Made by a program: the position numbers and the translations under genes. The notes beneath the pieces are model-generated. The model was not told the DNA's origin and did no database searches. It saw only the letters and a program-made list of their open reading frames with translations. Below, piece by piece: positions 1 through 9,768 of a DNA stretch of 64,000 bases. This stretch comes from Rhizoclosmatium globosum (Eukaryota; Chytridiomycota; Chytridiomycetes; Chytridiales; Chytriomycetaceae), in the NCBI GenBank assembly GCA_002104985.1, contig MCGO01000024.1, forward strand, positions 248,001 through 312,000, in the 5' to 3' direction. How positions within the stretch are numbered: position 1 is the stretch's first letter; each line of letters begins with the position of its first letter.

Positions 1-1
1 T

Positions 2-373
2 CAACCTCCAGTTACAACTACTCCTGTTAAGCGTTCTACTACCACTTCTTCTACTACTACCACAACTACAACTACGACTACTACCACGAGTGCTGCTGCT
101 AAATCAACCACTACGGCCGTCGTGAAGACTTCTTCTACCAATACGTCTACCACTACCACTACCACCACCTCGGTGAAAGCAATCACCACCGTAACAGCTC
201 CTAAGCCAACAACCACTGCTGCATCTGGAAGCAACACTGTTACCAATGGACTTGCCTGTTCAACTTACGGAGCTTTGGCCTGCTCTAATGCTTGTACTTG
301 TAACTACGCAACCGGCCCATCAGGCGCTTTCGTTTTGCTGTGGCAATGTACGCCTGTCAACGCCTCTTGTTAA
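2..373 (+). CDS. 3' end of a Thr-rich secreted protein with a Cys-rich C-terminus (partial)
   Basis: The frame is open from the window edge to TAA at 371-373, so only the C-terminal 123 codons are present. The first two thirds are a Thr/Ser/Val-rich linker with long runs of Thr, typical of O-glycosylated stalks of fungal secreted or wall proteins. The last 40 residues hold six cysteines (motifs LACSTYGALAC and CTCNYATG) and resemble the CBM19-like modules found elsewhere in this window (C-x-x-GA-x-x-C). Function is not recognisable from this fragment; a chitin-binding or wall-anchored role is inferred from the module and from neighbouring genes. The start lies outside the window. Confidence 0.6.
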   Translation, partial: QPPVTTTPVKRSTTTSSTTTTTTTTTTTTSAAAKSTTTAVVKTSSTNTSTTTTTTTSVKAITTVTAPKPTTTAASGSNTVTNGLACSTYGALACSNACTCNYATGPSGAFVLLWQCTPVNASC

Positions 374-450
374 TCTACCTTTATTTGTGGAATCTATTAG
401 AAATAAAAAGTTTGTTAGCTGTCAAAAATTCCCACAAACAACCCCCACAA

Positions 451-1221
451 ATGCACAACACCTTCGCATTCCTTCTCGCTCTCGCCACAACAGCAATCTC
501 CTTCCCTCTCGGCTGCTTCAACTCAAGCCACGCGACGTTAGTCTTGACCAGCGACCTCCTCACCGCCGACACCCTCGCAGCCCTCACCGACAAAAACATC
601 CGCGCAACATTCTTTGTAACCCCCGAATGGGCTCTCAAACACAAAAAGACCGTGACAGACGCGCTCTTTAAACACCACTCCATCGGCCTCGCGATTCCAT
701 CCCTCGACGGCCTCGTCGCACCCACCCCAACCTGTGCATACGGAATCTGCGACTACACAGTACAACCCGACGCTCTCACCGCGTATTTCGATAAGGAGGA
801 GAAGCAGTGGTTGAATATGGGGTACGTGACGCCCAGTCTCAGAACGTTGAAGTTGATTGCGTTCACGAACACTGCGCTCGCGGATTTGAGGGTGGAAGTG
901 GAGGTCCGAAAAGTATGGGTCTTTGGAGGATGCAGTTGCAAAGTTGGGGTATACTCCTATTCTTGCTGATTTCTGGAAGGATACGTGGAACGTTGACACG
1001 GCTACGACACAAGATGTGACGTTGGCTAATTTCTTTGGGGCGGCTGATTTGTGGTGGATTCTACGGCAGCGGAAAGTGACCTCTCTGATTACTTGGCGGA
1101 ACGTAAGACAACGACCAATTTGATGGATATCAATGTGATCGCGGAGGCGGTGGACTTTTTGGCTACTCAGAATATTACGGTTGTGTCCATGAGAGATTGT
1201 GTTGGAAAAACTTTGTATTAA
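451..1221 (+). CDS. Secreted NodB-fold (polysaccharide deacetylase-like) protein without the catalytic motif, copy 1; frameshifted
   Basis: The ATG at 451 opens a signal peptide (MHNTFAFLLALATTAISF) followed by a NodB-like fold: strand ATLVLTSDLL, helix DTLAALTDKN, the family hallmark IRATFFVTPEW, HHSIGLAI, then GYTPILADFW, LANFFGAA and the C-terminal strand ITVVSMRDCVG. Active deacetylases carry TFDDGP and H-x3-H metal ligands; here the first is replaced by VLTSDLL and only one His of the second remains, so catalysis is doubtful. Reading changes frame at about 890-910 and again near 1045; each break is repaired by single bases in short runs. Three paralogues lie in this window (1390, 6644 and 59660 on the minus strand). 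Family assignment is by alignment of the four copies with the remembered NodB consensus. Confidence 0.6.
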
Positions 1222-1389
1222 TTTTAAATTTCTTGGAATAAACAAAGATTTACATCCCGAACAACAAAAAGTACGATTCAGAGTTGGACTTGGTGCCAAG
1301 TTGCCGATTGTCAGTCAGAAACATGTCAAAAGCATCATCGAAAGACGCGTTCGTTTTCGTTCCTTCAAAAAATCCATTCATCAAATAAT

Positions 1390-2168
1390 ATGCTTGCTCA
1401 GATTCTTGTGTCATCGCTCTTCTTAACAGTGTCCTCATTTCCTTGGGGTTGTCACAACGAAAGCCACGCCACAATTGTGTTCAACAGCAGCTCTTTGACA
1501 GCCCAAACACTCAACCTTCTCCGCGAAAACTCTTATCTGCTACTTTCTTCTTCACACCGTCTTGGGCCTTGAATAATCCCCAAATGTGACTGACGCCTTG
1601 GCGCAAAAGCACTCCATCGGCCTCTCGATTCCGTCAGTACTCACCCTCGTGAATCAAACCCAACCATGCGAATACGGAAACTGTGATCATCCATTCTATT
1701 GGACCGTCTCGAACCTTTCTTGGCGTACCAAAACAAACTTGGAATGAAAACATTGGTTATCTTGGTGCCCGCCTGAAACTTGTTGCTTTTCCTAATACAA
1801 GCTTGTTGGATTTGCGCGGTGGACACATGTACACGAACCGCTATAGTTCCTTGAGGATGCAGTGTCGAATCTGGGATATATTCCGATTGTCGCTGATTTC
1901 AATAAGGACACCTGGAATGAGGATACAGCTGCGTTGGAGGAGTTGTTCTTTCAAATTTTTCGGAGCAGCTTACTTGGAAATCGGAGTAGAAGCTAGCGCC
2001 GCGAAAGAGTTTGTTAAAAAGCGGGGTGAATTGAAAGACTTGGCAGACACCAACGCCGTAGTGGATGCCTCCGAGTTTTTGACGCGATACCAAAATGTTA
2101 CCGTGGTTTCAATGTCAGAGTGTTTGGGGTTTCTGTCAATTATTAGGACTTTATTGATGACGGATTAG
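1390..2168 (+). CDS. Secreted NodB-fold protein without the catalytic motif, copy 2; several frameshifts
   Basis: Starts at ATG 1390 with a signal peptide (MLAQILVSSLFLTVSSFPWG) and follows copy 1 closely: HATIVFNSSSLTAQTLNLL, then in a second frame SATFFFTPSWALNN, then KHSIGLSIPS, LDLRGGHMYTNRYSSLED, LGYIPIVADF, KFFGAAYLEIG and VTVVSMSECLG. At least four frame changes (about 1530, 1590, 1855, 1950) are needed to read it through. This is the most damaged of the four copies and may be a true pseudogene, although the surrounding genes show similar single-base breaks. It lies 168 bp downstream of copy 1 in the same orientation, so a tandem duplication is likely. The expected catalytic Asp pair is absent. 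Confidence 0.5.
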
Positions 2169-2214
2169 CATGCCAAAAATACTCTTTACACCCTTCTTCT
2201 TGCACCATTCCTTC

Positions 2215-2895
2215 TCAAAGCATCTTGTGTCTATCATCAAACTTTCGATTCCAAACATATTCCTCAAAGCATTCCGCGTGGGCCTTATCGCCAGACTGCC
2301 ATGCACTCATTTGAAAATCTTCTTGAACAATGTACTCCCCAAACATGGAACACGCTTACAAACAGCACATGGATTCTTGTGGTTACCACGAACCTGTTTG
2401 AGAGTGAATCCAGGAGGTAGATTTGCTTGAATGGTGTGCAAGTTTGGTTTCCTGAAGCCAGCAAACTTTGAGCCTTTTGCTACGTTGCGATGTGCCTCGT
2501 AATCTGCGTAGAAGAGATCGAAGCCGGATACTGTTTGTCTTAGTTGAGCGGGTTGTTGTTGTTGTTGTAGTGGCGTTGAGCAGGCTGACTCGAAGGTTTT
2601 GCAGTCTCAGTTGCAACCGCAGCCACCTTTTCCGACTGAGCAACTTGGACAGGAACAAGAACTGTCACCGGAACCGAAGTAGTGAATTCGGAGTAGATTG
2701 ACCAAGTGGCAAAGGATCGGATGAGTCCGTCTTTGCCTTCTTGTCATCATCGTTGTCAACACGTTCCTCAATCGCAGTGGCTTTGCGCTTCGCCGATTCG
2801 CGGCTCGGCGGAAGTGGCGTGACTCGTCCAACGGCGTCAATGATGGCCGCGATCGTCCGCTGTGTTGCCTCCTCTCTGTCCCGGGCACTGAACAT
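2215..2895 (-). CDS. Unrecognised protein with acidic/basic N-terminus and C-terminal C-x2-C ... H-x2-C zinc-finger-like motif; frameshifted
   Basis: ATG at 2895 begins MFSARDREEATQRTIAAIID, followed by a low-complexity region with a bipartite-type basic stretch (ESAKRKATAIEE, DDDKKAKTD), a Q/N run encoded by repeated CAA/AAC codons (about 2555-2570) and a conserved-looking C-terminus: GFDLFYADYEAHRNVAKGSK, FAGFRKPNLHTIQANLPPGF, NPCAVCK, then 28 residues to HAECFEEYVW. The C-x2-C/H-x2-C spacing is compatible with a PARP-type zinc finger, but the rest of that domain's consensus is not seen. Three single-base frame changes are needed (near 2690, 2560 and 2340). Function unknown; a nuclear role is a weak inference. 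Confidence 0.4.
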
Positions 2896-3169
2896 TTTCG
2901 GACTTATTATTTGACCTGTTTTTATTTATACGATGGATCAATTCATCCTGTTTCTCTCCTTTATCTTCTTATTTGATTAGTAAAACACATTCAATGGATC
3001 GTGCCTCCTAAATCTATTCCTGGAATAATCGATTGAATCAAAACACCCTGCCGAATCTTAAAATGCAGAAACAAGACCTCTTGTCTCGCAAGCCCACACT
3101 TCGAGGGAATCATTCAAAATTAGGTGCAGTACTAGCAGCAGCAAACAATCGCTGTCTCCTCTCAATAGT

Positions 3170-3628
3170 ATGGAATCATCCCAAGAAACTTTACATGATT
3201 CCACTGAAAAGCTCGACGTTCTTCCAAACTTCGCGTATGAACGTACACCAACTCCTATCCCAGATAAATTCAACTCTCCACGTCGACTCCCAAAGAGTTC
3301 CCTTCAGGCGATTCAGTCCACCAGTTCAAGCTTGAGGTCATTGGCGGATATCAAGTCCAACTCGAATATAAACAGACTTGGGAGTGGATTGAATAGAGGC
3401 GGCAGCTTCAAGAAGAAGCAGCCAATCATGTCCGATTCAGAATCTATGGAAGTGCTTGCTCACGAAATGGAAATTCTAAAGATTGCACGTGACAGAATTC
3501 AACCAAGACCTGATACTGCCAATTCCAGTAGCTCCAAGTTGGGTCGTGATTTGTCCGAGGATCGTGCTGTGTTGGATGCATACACCAAAAAAAGTCAACG
3601 CAGAAGCGGTATTGCTGGCGGTAATTAG
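3170..3628 (+). CDS. Unrecognised small hydrophilic protein
   Basis: A 152-codon frame from ATG 3170 to TAG/TAA near 3628. The same frame is open upstream to about 3062 and would add SSSKQSLSPLNS before the Met, and an ATG at 3063 in another frame (MQKQDLLSRKPTLRG) could be the true start if one base is missing, so the N-terminus is uncertain. The protein is Ser/Pro-rich with PTPIPDKFNSPRRLP, a Gly/Arg segment (RLGSGLNRGGSFKKKQP) and a predicted helix EVLAHEMEILKIARDRI before a Ser-rich tail. No known domain recognised. It sits between a minus-strand gene and a CBM19-like gene with no evident link. Confidence 0.45.
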   Translation: MESSQETLHDSTEKLDVLPNFAYERTPTPIPDKFNSPRRLPKSSLQAIQSTSSSLRSLADIKSNSNINRLGSGLNRGGSFKKKQPIMSDSESMEVLAHEMEILKIARDRIQPRPDTANSSSSKLGRDLSEDRAVLDAYTKKSQRRSGIAGGN

Positions 3629-4082
3629 TCTTTATTAATAAATTATAGTTTGGTGTTATATACGTATAAATATGTGAGATTGAGTGCTGTGCTCCTTTAT
3701 GAAGGGCTGTTTTGGAGGACTCGGTGTGATCAGCGGACACATCATCGACCTAGCGGCTAGAGAAAGTACGAAAGCCAATGGAAAGGCTGGAATGCAGTGA
3801 TTTGATGAGATTTGATGAGGATTGGAGTTCGTCCTCGATGTTCTGCGAAAATTTCAAACCATCTCTCCCTTCTCCTCGACATTCCTTCTAACGCAATCAT
3901 CATAATAGAGTTGAGAATAGATAGAGAGAGTTACCGCGCTACGCATTCGTCAAACTGTGGTTCAGTGGTGGTAGCTGGGTAGGCAGAGTTCGAGTGATGC
4001 AAGGGTTCAAGAGCAAAAACTACAAATAGGGACAGCGAAGAAAACGATCAAACCCATCAAAAACATTCTCCAAATCCAAACA
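3629..4082 (+). other. Intergenic stretch upstream of a CBM19-like gene
   Basis: 454 bp with no convincing reading frame. It must hold the terminator of the gene ending at 3628 and the promoter of the gene starting at 4083. A perfect TATAAAAG box as found before other CBM19-like genes is not present; only a weak AT-rich element (ACAAATAG near 4022) is seen. Confidence 0.4.
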
Positions 4083-4920
4083 ATGCAAACCATCGCTACT
4101 CTCCTCGCCTCTCCGTTGCTGTCTCCGCATCTGTGTTGTGGGAGCCCTCCGTGAACCGCAAGTACGTTGACAACTGGCAGACATGTCAGTCCAACGACTA
4201 CTGTTCCTCCGGATACACCTGCTGCATTGCCCCAGCCGATATCAACAACGGAAAGATGACTTGTCGACCAACCAGTGGTGAGTAACAATGATCAACCCCG
4301 TAGTCCACTCAAAACTTAATTTATAATTCACAGACTGCTCCTCACCCTCAAACGGTGGCGGCTGGAACAATGGCCAAGGACAAGGACAAGGACAGGGTCA
4401 AGGTAGCAGCGGCTCCTCATCCGGATCTTGTGCCTACGGTGCTTGGTCATGTGGATCCGATGGCAGAACTCTTTACCAGTGTAGCTACGTCCAAGGAAAC
4501 ATCCTCTCTTGGATCCAGCACTCCCAATGTCAACAGGGTTTGGTCTGTGTCAACAACAGCGGTGCTGGTGGATTTGTTGGTTGCGACTACCCCAAGGGCG
4601 CCTCGCAGAACACCAACAACAACGGGCAGTGGAACAACGGTGGCAGCACTGGTGGAAACACTGGCGGTAACACTGGTGGTCAAGGTTCTGGTAGCACTGG
4701 TGGAAACACTGGCGGTAACACTGGTGGTCAAGGTTCTGGTAGCACTGGTGGAAGCGCGTGCTGGAACTTTGGTGAGAGGGCTTGTGGGCTTGACGGAATC
4801 ACCATGTTCCAATGTAGCTACGTCCAAGGAAACGTTTTGTCCTGGAGACAGGTCAGCCAGTGTGGTCAGGGCACTCGTTGTGTTGTGAACGGACCAAACG
4901 GTTTCGCTGGATGCCAGTAA
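4083..4920 (+). CDS. Secreted protein with a Cys-rich TCRP module and two CBM19-like chitin-binding modules
   Basis: ATG 4083 starts a signal peptide (MQTIATLLA...) in which one base is missing at the CCTCTCC stretch near 4110. A Cys-rich module follows (WQTCQSNDYC, YTCCIAPADI, GKMTCRPTS), then a 56-bp intron (4278-4333, GTGAGT/CAG) splitting the Asp codon of DCSS. A QG-rich linker leads to two CBM19-like modules: CAYGAWSCGSDGRTLYQCSY...GFVGCD and CWNFGERACGLDGITMFQC...GFAGC, separated by a Gly/Thr/Asn linker built from two perfect 48-bp repeats. CBM19 binds chitin in fungal chitinases; no catalytic domain is present, so a wall- or prey-cuticle-binding lectin-like role is inferred. The three-part layout recurs in the gene at 5392. 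Confidence 0.7.
4651..4746 (+). repeat. Two perfect 48-bp tandem repeats encoding a G/N/T/Q/S linker
   Basis: Positions 4651-4698 and 4699-4746 are identical and encode GGNTGGNTGGQGSGST twice; a partial third copy begins at 4747. In-frame repeat number changes would alter linker length without breaking the protein. Confidence 0.9.
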
Positions 4921-5391
4921 AGTTTGATATCTATAACCCTATTTGTTAGTGCAGTAGTATGAATAAAACTGAAGTTTGAATCGTAACTTGTCATTTGAAT
5001 AACATAAAATTGTATTTGGGCTGGGATTTGGGTGTGCCAAGAAATGTTCTAGCAAATCATTCATAACATCGCTCAAAGTCGCGGGGCAAGTAACATAAAC
5101 GATTGAACTGAGGCTTTCAATATCAGATGAGTTTCTTTTTTCTTCTGTGCGTTGATACGGATTGTCAATATTGATTGTAAGGGAACACGAAAAATGCAGA
5201 GGATGCCACATCCTGAAATTGTCTACTCTCTATTCCGAAATAAAATGTGTAGGAGCGATTTCAAAAGGGACAGCAAAACATCAAGGCTTTCCATGTGGTT
5301 TTTCCCAACTTGATGTTCAGCTTGAACACTCAAAACTCAACCAAGTTATAAAAGCAAAATTTTACTTGAGCATACAACAAAAACTCCTCAA
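4921..5391 (+). other. Intergenic stretch between two CBM19-like genes
   Basis: 471 bp with only small unsupported frames on both strands. An AATAAA polyadenylation-type signal lies about 40 bp after the upstream stop (near 4962). The TATA element of the next gene is at 5347-5354. Confidence 0.5.
5347..5354 (+). promoter_or_regulatory. TATA box (TATAAAAG)
   Basis: Perfect TATAAAAG, 37 bp before the ATG of the CBM19-like gene at 5392. The same octamer precedes the CBM19-like genes at 11710 and 55022 (minus strand). Confidence 0.6.
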
Positions 5392-6412
5392 ATGCAAATT
5401 ACTACTGTTCTCTTTTCTCTTGCCCTCACTGTCTCGGCATCGTCAAACACCCCAGATTTCAATCCAAACGGCTTCTCGCGCAGTGCAATCGATAGCTGGA
5501 TGACATGTAACAGTGGTGACACTTGCAATACGCCTGGATACAAGTGTTGTGTTGCTCCCGCTGATGCAGCAAATGGAAGCGGAAAGACGACTTGCCGCCC
5601 ATCGTCTGGTAACTTAACCCAACAATTGGCATATATTAAACCAATTTTATTATTCAGACTGTTCCGACTACGTTATTCCAAACAACAACGCACCCAACCA
5701 GCAACCTGGATGGATCGCGGACTGGCAGAACTGTTCCTCCAATTCGTGTGCGTCATCAGGATTTACGTGTTGCGTTGCTCCAAATGACTTTAACACTGGA
5801 AAAACAACATGTCGCCCTACCTATGGTGAGTTCTTTCGACACTCAAACATTTTACCACTTTACTGACTCGATACAGACTGTTACAACCCCAACTACCAGA
5901 ATACAGGCTCTACTGGTCCGTCCACAGGAAACGTGAACCAAGGCTACCAGAATACTGGAACTTCTCCAACAACCCAGAACCAGGTCGCTCATGGTGCGAG
6001 TGGAAACAGCCAGAATATGGATTCTACCGGTCAACAAACTGGTGACAATGGTGCCCCTTCTTTTGTGTCCGAGTACGAAGGCTCTGACAGTACAAGCCAA
6101 GGAGCAATGTCACGCGCATCGTCTTACTTTGTCCAAGGTGACCCAAGCACAAACGACAACAGCAATGCTGGCAGTTACGACTCTTATGCACAAGATAACT
6201 CCGCTTCTAGTTCTTCTTCTTGTGTGTATGGGGCTTGGGCATGTGGACAAGACGGTGTTACTCTCTTCCAATGTAGTTACGTCCAGGGCAACGTTCTCTC
6301 CTGGAGACAACACTCACAGTGTCAACAAGGCTTGATTTGCATCAACAAGAGCGGGGATGGTGGAAATGGATTTGTTGGATGCGATTACCCAACCGGCGCA
6401 TCAAGTTGGTAA
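5392..6412 (+). CDS. Secreted protein with two Cys-rich TCRP modules and a C-terminal CBM19-like chitin-binding module
   Basis: Intact gene of three exons (5392-5608, 5658-5825, 5877-6412; 306 residues after splicing). Signal peptide MQITTVLFSLALTVSA. Exon 1 holds module 1 (WMTCNSGDTC, YKCCVAPADA, GKTTCRPSS); exon 2 holds module 2 (WQNCSSNSC, FTCCVAPNDF, GKTTCRPTY); exon 3 holds an Asn/Ser/Gly/Thr linker of about 110 residues and one CBM19-like module (CVYGAWACGQDGVTLFQC ... GFVGCD). Both introns (49 and 51 bp) are phase 1 and split the same Asp codon directly after the TCRP motif, so modules coincide with exons. No enzyme domain is seen. A secreted chitin-binding role is inferred from the CBM19 family; the TCRP module is not one I can name. 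Confidence 0.8.
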
Positions 6413-6643
6413 TTGCGTTTTTAATTACCATTAGTTAAATAAATCACATTTGAAGTTGTAGCACAATACTTTCATTTAAAGATTATTAGTGGTTCTGTTG
6501 ACGAACAATAAAGGTTCGTGCACGAAATTTCAAAGGCCGATGTCACTGTCAATACACAACTGTCAAACATCAGGTTCCAAGACGCGCTTCAATATTTATA
6601 TTGAGAATAAAACAAAAGTCCACGAAATTCACTGCTACCAACT

Positions 6644-7410
6644 ATGCTTTCCTCTATCGCTTCTATCGCTGTACTCGCCCTCTCAGCCTTCGCCGCTCCT
6701 CTCTCTACTCGAGACTACACCATCCCAACCGACTGTCAATCAAGTGGACAAGCGTCCATCGTCTTCCAAGGCCTTGATTCCGACACGCTCGCGCAACTCA
6801 ACTCGCACAACCTCGTCGCCACATTCTTTGTCTCTGCCGACTGGATCGCCAGCAACACGCAACTTGCCAAGACCGTGCAGGCACAAGGCCACAACTTTGG
6901 ACTCGCTGTTGACGGAATTGACAGCTTTGTTGACAAGTCCACACCCAACACGGATTACCCAGTTCGTCAAGACGTTGCTGGTCCGTACTTTAACGACGCG
7001 TTGAGTAAGTGGAGTAATGCTTATGGGTCTCCACCGACAGTTGTTGTGTTCACCGGGGCGTCGTTGGCGGAATTAACGGCGCGTACATGTTTCCTAAAGT
7101 GTATGGTTCTTTGGAGCAGTTTGTTGCGGGGCTTGGGTACACTCCAGTTCTTGCTGCGTTTGGTCAGGACTACAGAACGCTTTTGACTGCTGCTTCATCG
7201 TATGTTGAGTTGGCAAACTTTTTTGGAGCTGGTTTCACTGTGGACTACACTCAGCCTAACGACCCAAAGACCAAGCTTGCTAACGATCGTAGCAATGCTG
7301 TTAACCTTGATGATGGTGGTGTTGTTGCTGTGACTGCCCAGCGTCTGTCTGTCGAGCAGGGAGTTTCTATCGTGCCATTGGGTCAATGCCTCGGAATTAC
7401 TATCAACTAG
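6644..7410 (+). CDS. Secreted NodB-fold protein without the catalytic motif, copy 3; one frameshift
   Basis: The least damaged NodB-like copy: ATG 6644, signal peptide MLSSIASIAVLALSAFAAPL, strand ASIVFQGLDSDTLAQL, hallmark LVATFFVSADWIASN, GHNFGLAVDGIDSF, a PPTVVVFTG strand, then after a single frame change near 7078 MFPKVYGSLEQFVAGLGYTP, VLAAFGQDY, ELANFFGAGF and the terminal strand VSIVPLGQCLG. The TFDDGP metal-binding motif of active chitin deacetylases is replaced by VFQGLD and H-x3-H by HNFGLAV. It is therefore likely secreted and non-catalytic, perhaps a glycan-binding derivative of the fold (inference). The stop is at 7408-7410. The AT-rich TATTTATATTGAG near 6595 may serve as promoter. 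Confidence 0.65.
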
Positions 7411-7528
7411 GTCTCTTCTCTTTACTCTTTCTATCTATTTATTTATCATTTTGGAATACATTGCTATTACTTGACACGATCTTTGTCCGATCCCCTCCCA
7501 TCCCAAAGCTTTGAAATCACACCCAAAA

Positions 7529-9201
7529 ATGCCAGAGCTCCCAGAAGTTGAGCGCGCGCGTCGACACCTCCACCGCCTCTGCGTTGGCAAAATAATCACG
7601 TCAGCTACGGGAACACCCGACGAGATTGTGTACACGCCCAAGGCAGCACTGACGGGCGAGTCCTTTGCCGCCCATTTGACAGGAAACAAAGTGACGGACT
7701 CGTTCCGCCGAGGAAAGTACTTTGGCCTGACACTCGAACGTGGTCCGCATGTCGTTGCTCACTTTGGTGCGTTGTTTTTGTCTCTGTGGTCTGTGCTGAG
7801 TCTGTGCCTCTCTGACACGCACTCGTTTGAATAGGTATGACTGGAAACATTGTTCAAAAGGGCGGGCCGAGAGAAAAGTACATGGACTTCAAACAGGACG
7901 ACGACTTCCCGCCTCGTTTCTGCAAACTGTTGGTGGCTCTGGAAGACGGAACTGAGTGGGCCTTTGCCGACGGTCGCCGCCTGGCCCGAATCCGTCTTGT
8001 GAATGATCCGTTTAAGGAAGCGCCGTTGAGTGAGCTCGGGAGGGACGCTCTGTTGGATATGCCAACAGTGGAGGAATTCACGGCAATGATTCGGAAGCGA
8101 AAGACAAGCATTAAAGCAGTCCTGTTGGATCAATCCGTGCTTGCTGGAATCGGAAACTGGATCGCAGATGAGGTAATTCGACTCTTGTGGCCGGTCAGTT
8201 TGTTCTGACACATCTGAACACATCACACAAACAAGGTCCTCTACAATGCCAAGATTCACCCCGCTCAAGGAACCAAAACCCTCACGGACACTGAACTCGC
8301 CACTCTTCATGCTTCCATCACGAGCATTGTTGGGAAAGCCTGTGACGTCGACGCGGACTCTGATCAATTTCCAAAAGAATGGTTGTTTCACTATCGATGG
8401 GGAAAGGGAAAGAAGAAGGTGTCTGTTATGCCAAACGGGGATATAATTGAGCATGAGACTCATGGTGGCCGTACTAGTGCTATTGTTCCGGCCGTGCAAG
8501 TTCTGAGGGGTGGGGATGCTGATGAAGGAGGATCAGAGGACGATGGTGCTGTCGATGGCAAGAAAGTAAAGACGAAAGCCAAACGCGCGCAAACGACTCC
8601 AAAGAAGAAGACGGCAGCTTCACGCAGAAAAAAGAACGATACAGATGAGGAGGAGAGGGCGAAGAGGAAGAGGACGAGGAAGAGGAAGTCATAGAAAAGA
8701 AGGTTCCACCAAAAAAACGATCTGCAGCAAAGAAAAACGGTCATACTGAGCAGGAAGATCTGGCTGTGAAAGAAGACGAGTTGGATGTAGGTGAGAAAAG
8801 AAGGCCTCGAACAGGAGGTTCTAAGAAGGCAACGAAAACAAAGGGAAGTGGGCGTGAAAGAAGAAGGAAAGTCTCCTCGAAAGCGTGCGGCTTCAAGGAA
8901 GAAGGTGGCTGCAGAGGACGATGCAGATCTAAAGGAGGAACCGAAAACAGAGGTGAGTTGAGGCTTTCTTCCTCCTCCCCACTCATAAATAATCTACTCA
9001 AAACAGTCATCCGAGCCCGCATCAAAGAAGGCACGAGCCAGTCGAAAGGTAAACAAATCCTTGCCATTGAGCTTTATCATGGTTAATTGTCTGACTGAGG
9101 CTCCTTCCAAGAAGGATGATACTCAACCCGAAGAAAAGGAAGACGACGCTTTCCAAGAGGTGAAGCCTGTTCAACGGAAAGGCACCCGAACCAGAAAATA
9201 A
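7529..9201 (+). CDS. FPG: FPG/MutM-type formamidopyrimidine-DNA glycosylase with long Lys/Glu-rich tail
   Basis: The start MPELPEVERARR carries the invariant Pro2/Glu3 that form the Schiff base and beta-elimination site; FRRGKYFG provides the conserved beta-hairpin Lys, and DQSVLAGIGNWIADE is the H2TH helix region. Introns at 7767-7834 and 8173-8235 are spliced in frame. There are no zinc-finger cysteines after the H2TH; instead GGRTSAIVPAVQ matches the zincless-finger type of plant and fungal FPG. The enzyme removes oxidised purines in nuclear base excision repair. About 250 further residues, very rich in K/R/E (KKKTAASRRKKND, RKRAASRKKVAAEDD), extend to TAA at 9199-9201 after one frame change near 8660-8690 and two more introns (after about 8952 and 9048). 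The tail probably serves nuclear import or DNA binding. Confidence 0.85.
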
Positions 9202-9768
9202 AGTATGTTTTTCGGCATTCAACTGCATCCGTCCAAAGACATTTGTCTCTTGAGATACTGAACATACAGTCATGTTTCGCTGGAAACCGCGTGGCGTCAA
9301 TGGAAAGGAATCATCATCTTTTGGATCGGAATATTTTCGCACGTTTTTTGCCTCACCAGCCAGTTTTCTTTTTCTTCACTTTGCCCGAGCCACCGAGCCT
9401 GTTGTTGACCTGGACTGTACTTGCACCATACACCTAGAGGTAAGACAACGAAGACATTCAGAAGTAGAAAGGATCGCGTTGGATTAGTTGAGAGGTGCTG
9501 GCTGCAAGTCTTGTGATACAGGATGCGGATGTTAAATAGGGGCACAGCCAACACAAGTGTGATCCTCAGCGGCAGTCTCTACGATCAAGAACGGAGCGAT
9601 GTTTTAATGAAAGAAAGCAAAGGCAGTGGATTATGAGGCGATTGTTTATTTTGATATTCAGCGAAGACCTTTTGTGGCACAACTCTTTCTTTCTTTAGCC
9701 TGAGCTCATCCAATCAACCAACCAAACCACCACTCACCCACTCCACAGAATCGAATCAAATCAATCAA
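9202..9768 (+). other. Stretch without a supported gene
   Basis: 567 bp. On the minus strand a short frame ends in a basic segment (GSGKVKKKKTGW near 9350-9400), and short plus-strand frames exist, but none has a start, length or motif that supports a gene. The 3' end of FPG and the promoter of the zinc-finger gene at 9769 must lie here. Confidence 0.35.

Noticed and set aside
1..246. Minus-strand frame rich in Val
   Set aside because: It is the shadow of the Thr codon runs (ACN) of the plus-strand partial gene; no independent motif.
451..2168. Active chitin deacetylases
   Set aside because: TFDDGP and the second His of H-x3-H are missing in all copies, whatever frame is used.
9297..9440. 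Ribosomal protein S30-like C-terminus on the minus strand
   Set aside because: A basic GSGKVKKKKTG segment suggested S30, but the invariant QTPKV part is missing and the rest does not align.
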